From: a virus | IMG/VR virus record: IMGVR_UViG_3300020470_002359 | Coordinates: 1 to 21,321 of that record | DNA: 21,321 nucleotides | Direction: 5' to 3' (one strand) | In this document: piece after piece, positions 19,546-21,321 of the stretch | Layout of the letters: each line of letters opens with the position of its first letter | Position numbering within the stretch: the stretch's first letter is position 1 | Made by a program: the position numbers and the translations under genes | Notes under the pieces: generated by a model | What the model was told of the DNA's origin: nothing | Databases searched by the model: none | Seen by the model: the letters and a program-made list of their open reading frames with translations, nothing else

Positions 19546-21321
19546 TTAAACCTCTACGATTCTCCAACCTCTATCAGAGGAAGCAATAGTTGTGTTTGCA
19601 CCGTCAGTAGCACCAACATATACCAGACCAAGACCAACATTAGGAGTGTTAACAATTAGTTCACCACCTGTCCATGCTGTACCTAATCCACCAAGTGTAG
19701 TACCAGTTGCATCACCTTGTACTTCTACAGTTGTAGCAGCACGAATAACTAACTGACAATTATAGGATAAAGCACCACCTAAGTCAATAATCCTTATCAT
19801 ATCTCCTGTAGCAGGTGAGGTGGGCAGTTTAAGAACTAACACAACACCAGTACCACTTGGTTTGATAAAGTAGTTAGTATTAGCAACAAGTGTTGGAGCA
19901 GTAGCATCTGTGTTTGATGGATCATCGATGTACAACCACTTTCTACCACCTGTAGGTGTGATTAGATTATCGATACCACCAATATTTATTGACCCTGTTA
20001 GGTTAATATCACCACCGATTGCTACATCACCAGAACTTGCAGTGACTGAGAACTTAGGTGTACCACTGAAGTTAATTCCAGTTGTACCAGTGTAAATCTT
20101 AAGGTCGCCATCCATGTCGATGCCACCAGCAAGATCTAAATCACCACTAGACTGAGTAAGTCTCAATCTACCAGTATCAAGACTTGCAGAGTTACCACTT
20201 GTAGCAGTAGCATCTGTATTGGTTACCCAAAGGTCACCAGTAAATGCAGCACTACCTGTCTCGCCAAGTATTGAAGCAGGAGCAGATGAAGTACCATCAC
20301 CAATAAGAGTGATTCTACCATCTCTTCTGAATACAATCTCTTCAGTACCAGATGTATCACTTTCAATTACAAACCTGTTATAGGTAGTTGTTAATTTAAC
20401 TGTGAAATCTTCAGTACCAGTAAGTGTAGGAGGAGCAACTAAAGTACTTGTAGCAGCACCAGTTACACTGTTAACTACTAATCTATTAGCAGGAGTTGGA
20501 GAAGCACCATCATTAATGATGAATGTCTCAGCACTTGCATCAACAACAGACTGAATTCTTACAAATTCACCTGAAGGACATGCACCACCAGCATCAGCAC
20601 TTAATCTTAGGTAATCGGTTGCCTTGAATGTACCACCAAACTCACCGAGTTGGATTGTAGTTGCACCAGCATCTAATGTAGTATCTCCAGCACCACTGTT
20701 ACCTTCTCTTATGAAGGTTGCGTCCTGAGTATAGACTAATCCAGCAATGAATGTGTTATCTGCATGTGCAGCATCAGTTGTACAGAACTGACCACGCTGA
20801 ACTACAACAGATCTGTTAGCTTCACTTGGTGGAGCAGCAATTCTAATGATCTCATTCTCTATTAGTATTAGATCACCAACTGTAAGACCATTAACATTGT
20901 TGAGTAACAGTGTTGTATCACCAGCAGCCCAAGCAGTTCCACCACCACCAGATCCAGATGTATCAATCTTATGACCATCTAGAATGATTCTAGCATCAGT
21001 TGGTGTACCAGTAATTGCAATTGCACTACCACCAACAGTAGATGCTAACTTAAAGTTCTGTCCTGATGAATCTCTAACATAGTAGTTAAGACCAACAGAT
21101 ACACCACTTAATCCAGTAACATTAGTAAACTGTACTATATTACCATTAACAAAGTAGTTAGCAGGTCCGAGGTTATTATCTACAACTAGAGTATTATTAG
21201 ATACCGCAGCAGGATTGAATCTTAATTCATCTGCAAACCTTGCACTATAACTGAAGTGATCAACATTAAGACTGTTAAGATCTCCAATGTTATGTGTTAC
21301 ATCAGTTGTTCCTAATTGTCC
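19546..21321 (-). CDS. Large virion structural/fibre protein, 5' end outside window
   Basis: The frame is open from the window edge to the stop at 19546, giving 591 codons. The sequence is Gly/Thr/Ser/Ala-rich with many short beta-strand repeats (for example DARIILDGHKIDTSG, GDLILIENEIIRIA, SGDLDLAGGIDMDGDLKI). That is typical of phage tail-fibre or baseplate-wedge-associated proteins. The C-terminus (GWRIVEV) resembles the ends of other phage structural proteins. The exact virion role is unknown. Confidence 0.8.
   Translation of the reverse strand, partial: GQLGTTDVTHNIGDLNSLNVDHFSYSARFADELRFNPAAVSNNTLVVDNNLGPANYFVNGNIVQFTNVTGLSGVSVGLNYYVRDSSGQNFKLASTVGGSAIAITGTPTDARIILDGHKIDTSGSGGGGTAWAAGDTTLLLNNVNGLTVGDLILIENEIIRIAAPPSEANRSVVVQRGQFCTTDAAHADNTFIAGLVYTQDATFIREGNSGAGDTTLDAGATTIQLGEFGGTFKATDYLRLSADAGGACPSGEFVRIQSVVDASAETFIINDGASPTPANRLVVNSVTGAATSTLVAPPTLTGTEDFTVKLTTTYNRFVIESDTSGTEEIVFRRDGRITLIGDGTSSAPASILGETGSAAFTGDLWVTNTDATATSGNSASLDTGRLRLTQSSGDLDLAGGIDMDGDLKIYTGTTGINFSGTPKFSVTASSGDVAIGGDINLTGSINIGGIDNLITPTGGRKWLYIDDPSNTDATAPTLVANTNYFIKPSGTGVVLVLKLPTSPATGDMIRIIDLGGALSYNCQLVIRAATTVEVQGDATGTTLGGLGTAWTGGELIVNTPNVGLGLVYVGATDGANTTIASSDRGWRIVEV

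Noticed and set aside
1-21321. CRISPR array, insertion sequence or integrase
   Set aside because: No regularly spaced repeats, transposase or recombinase motifs were seen.

Overview
The window looks like part of a marine T4-like cyanophage (cyanomyovirus) genome. It combines a cyanobacterial-type heme oxygenase gene (ho1), pyrE, several phage-type 2-oxoglutarate/Fe(II) oxygenases, tail-collar fibre proteins and dozens of very short overlapping genes. Almost everything is read from the minus strand. No host gene or integration site is visible. The assignment comes from protein recognition by eye; no database search was possible.

Layout along the plus coordinates (minus-strand transcription runs right to left). 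(a) 19546-21321 is the 3' part of a large repetitive structural/fibre protein, followed by three tandem tail-collar proteins (16364-19542). (b) A promoter at 16353-16381 precedes a prolyl-4-hydroxylase-like oxygenase, a tail-assembly-chaperone-like protein, a PiuC/YbiX-like oxygenase and two small proteins (13322-16329). (c) A promoter at 13321-13379 starts a transcript with a strongly structured leader (13151-13315). The leader precedes a tightly packed array of a candidate nuclease, a DNA methyltransferase, an unknown, ho1, pyrE, five small genes, another oxygenase and a 48-aa protein (8349-13128). (d) A promoter at 8335-8392 starts a second structured leader and a cluster of small genes (6938-8215). 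A further promoter at 6937-6995 drives 5369-6910. (e) A single plus-strand unit (5066-5365) has a late-type promoter, a 55-aa ORF and an intrinsic terminator. (f) A sigma70-like promoter at 4977-5005 drives small genes plus a fourth oxygenase (3277-4941). (g) 1-3092 is a series of small transcription units. At the far left, several units each carry their own promoter and intrinsic terminator.

The most notable pattern is a promoter class not explained by standard features. Seven minus-strand promoters have a dyad (core CAGTT-NNN-RAASTG) exactly 28 or 29 nt upstream of a TATNAT-like -10 box, with no good -35 hexamer in most. After the -10 there is often AAGTACATG or similar, which places an ATG at the expected transcription start. 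Two of these promoters lie in the 3' ends of upstream genes, so unrelated proteins share a PVEEV[S/A]Q tail and end with a stop codon inside the -10 box. Three of them feed long structured leaders. The leader at 13151-13315 can form a three-way junction followed by an H-type pseudoknot.

Other points of interest are the nuclease/methyltransferase pair, a cluster of cyanobacterial-type DnaA boxes (TTTTCCACA) at 1697-3684, and related CX3C small proteins encoded on opposite strands. Most small genes have no recognisable function, and no function is assigned to them.
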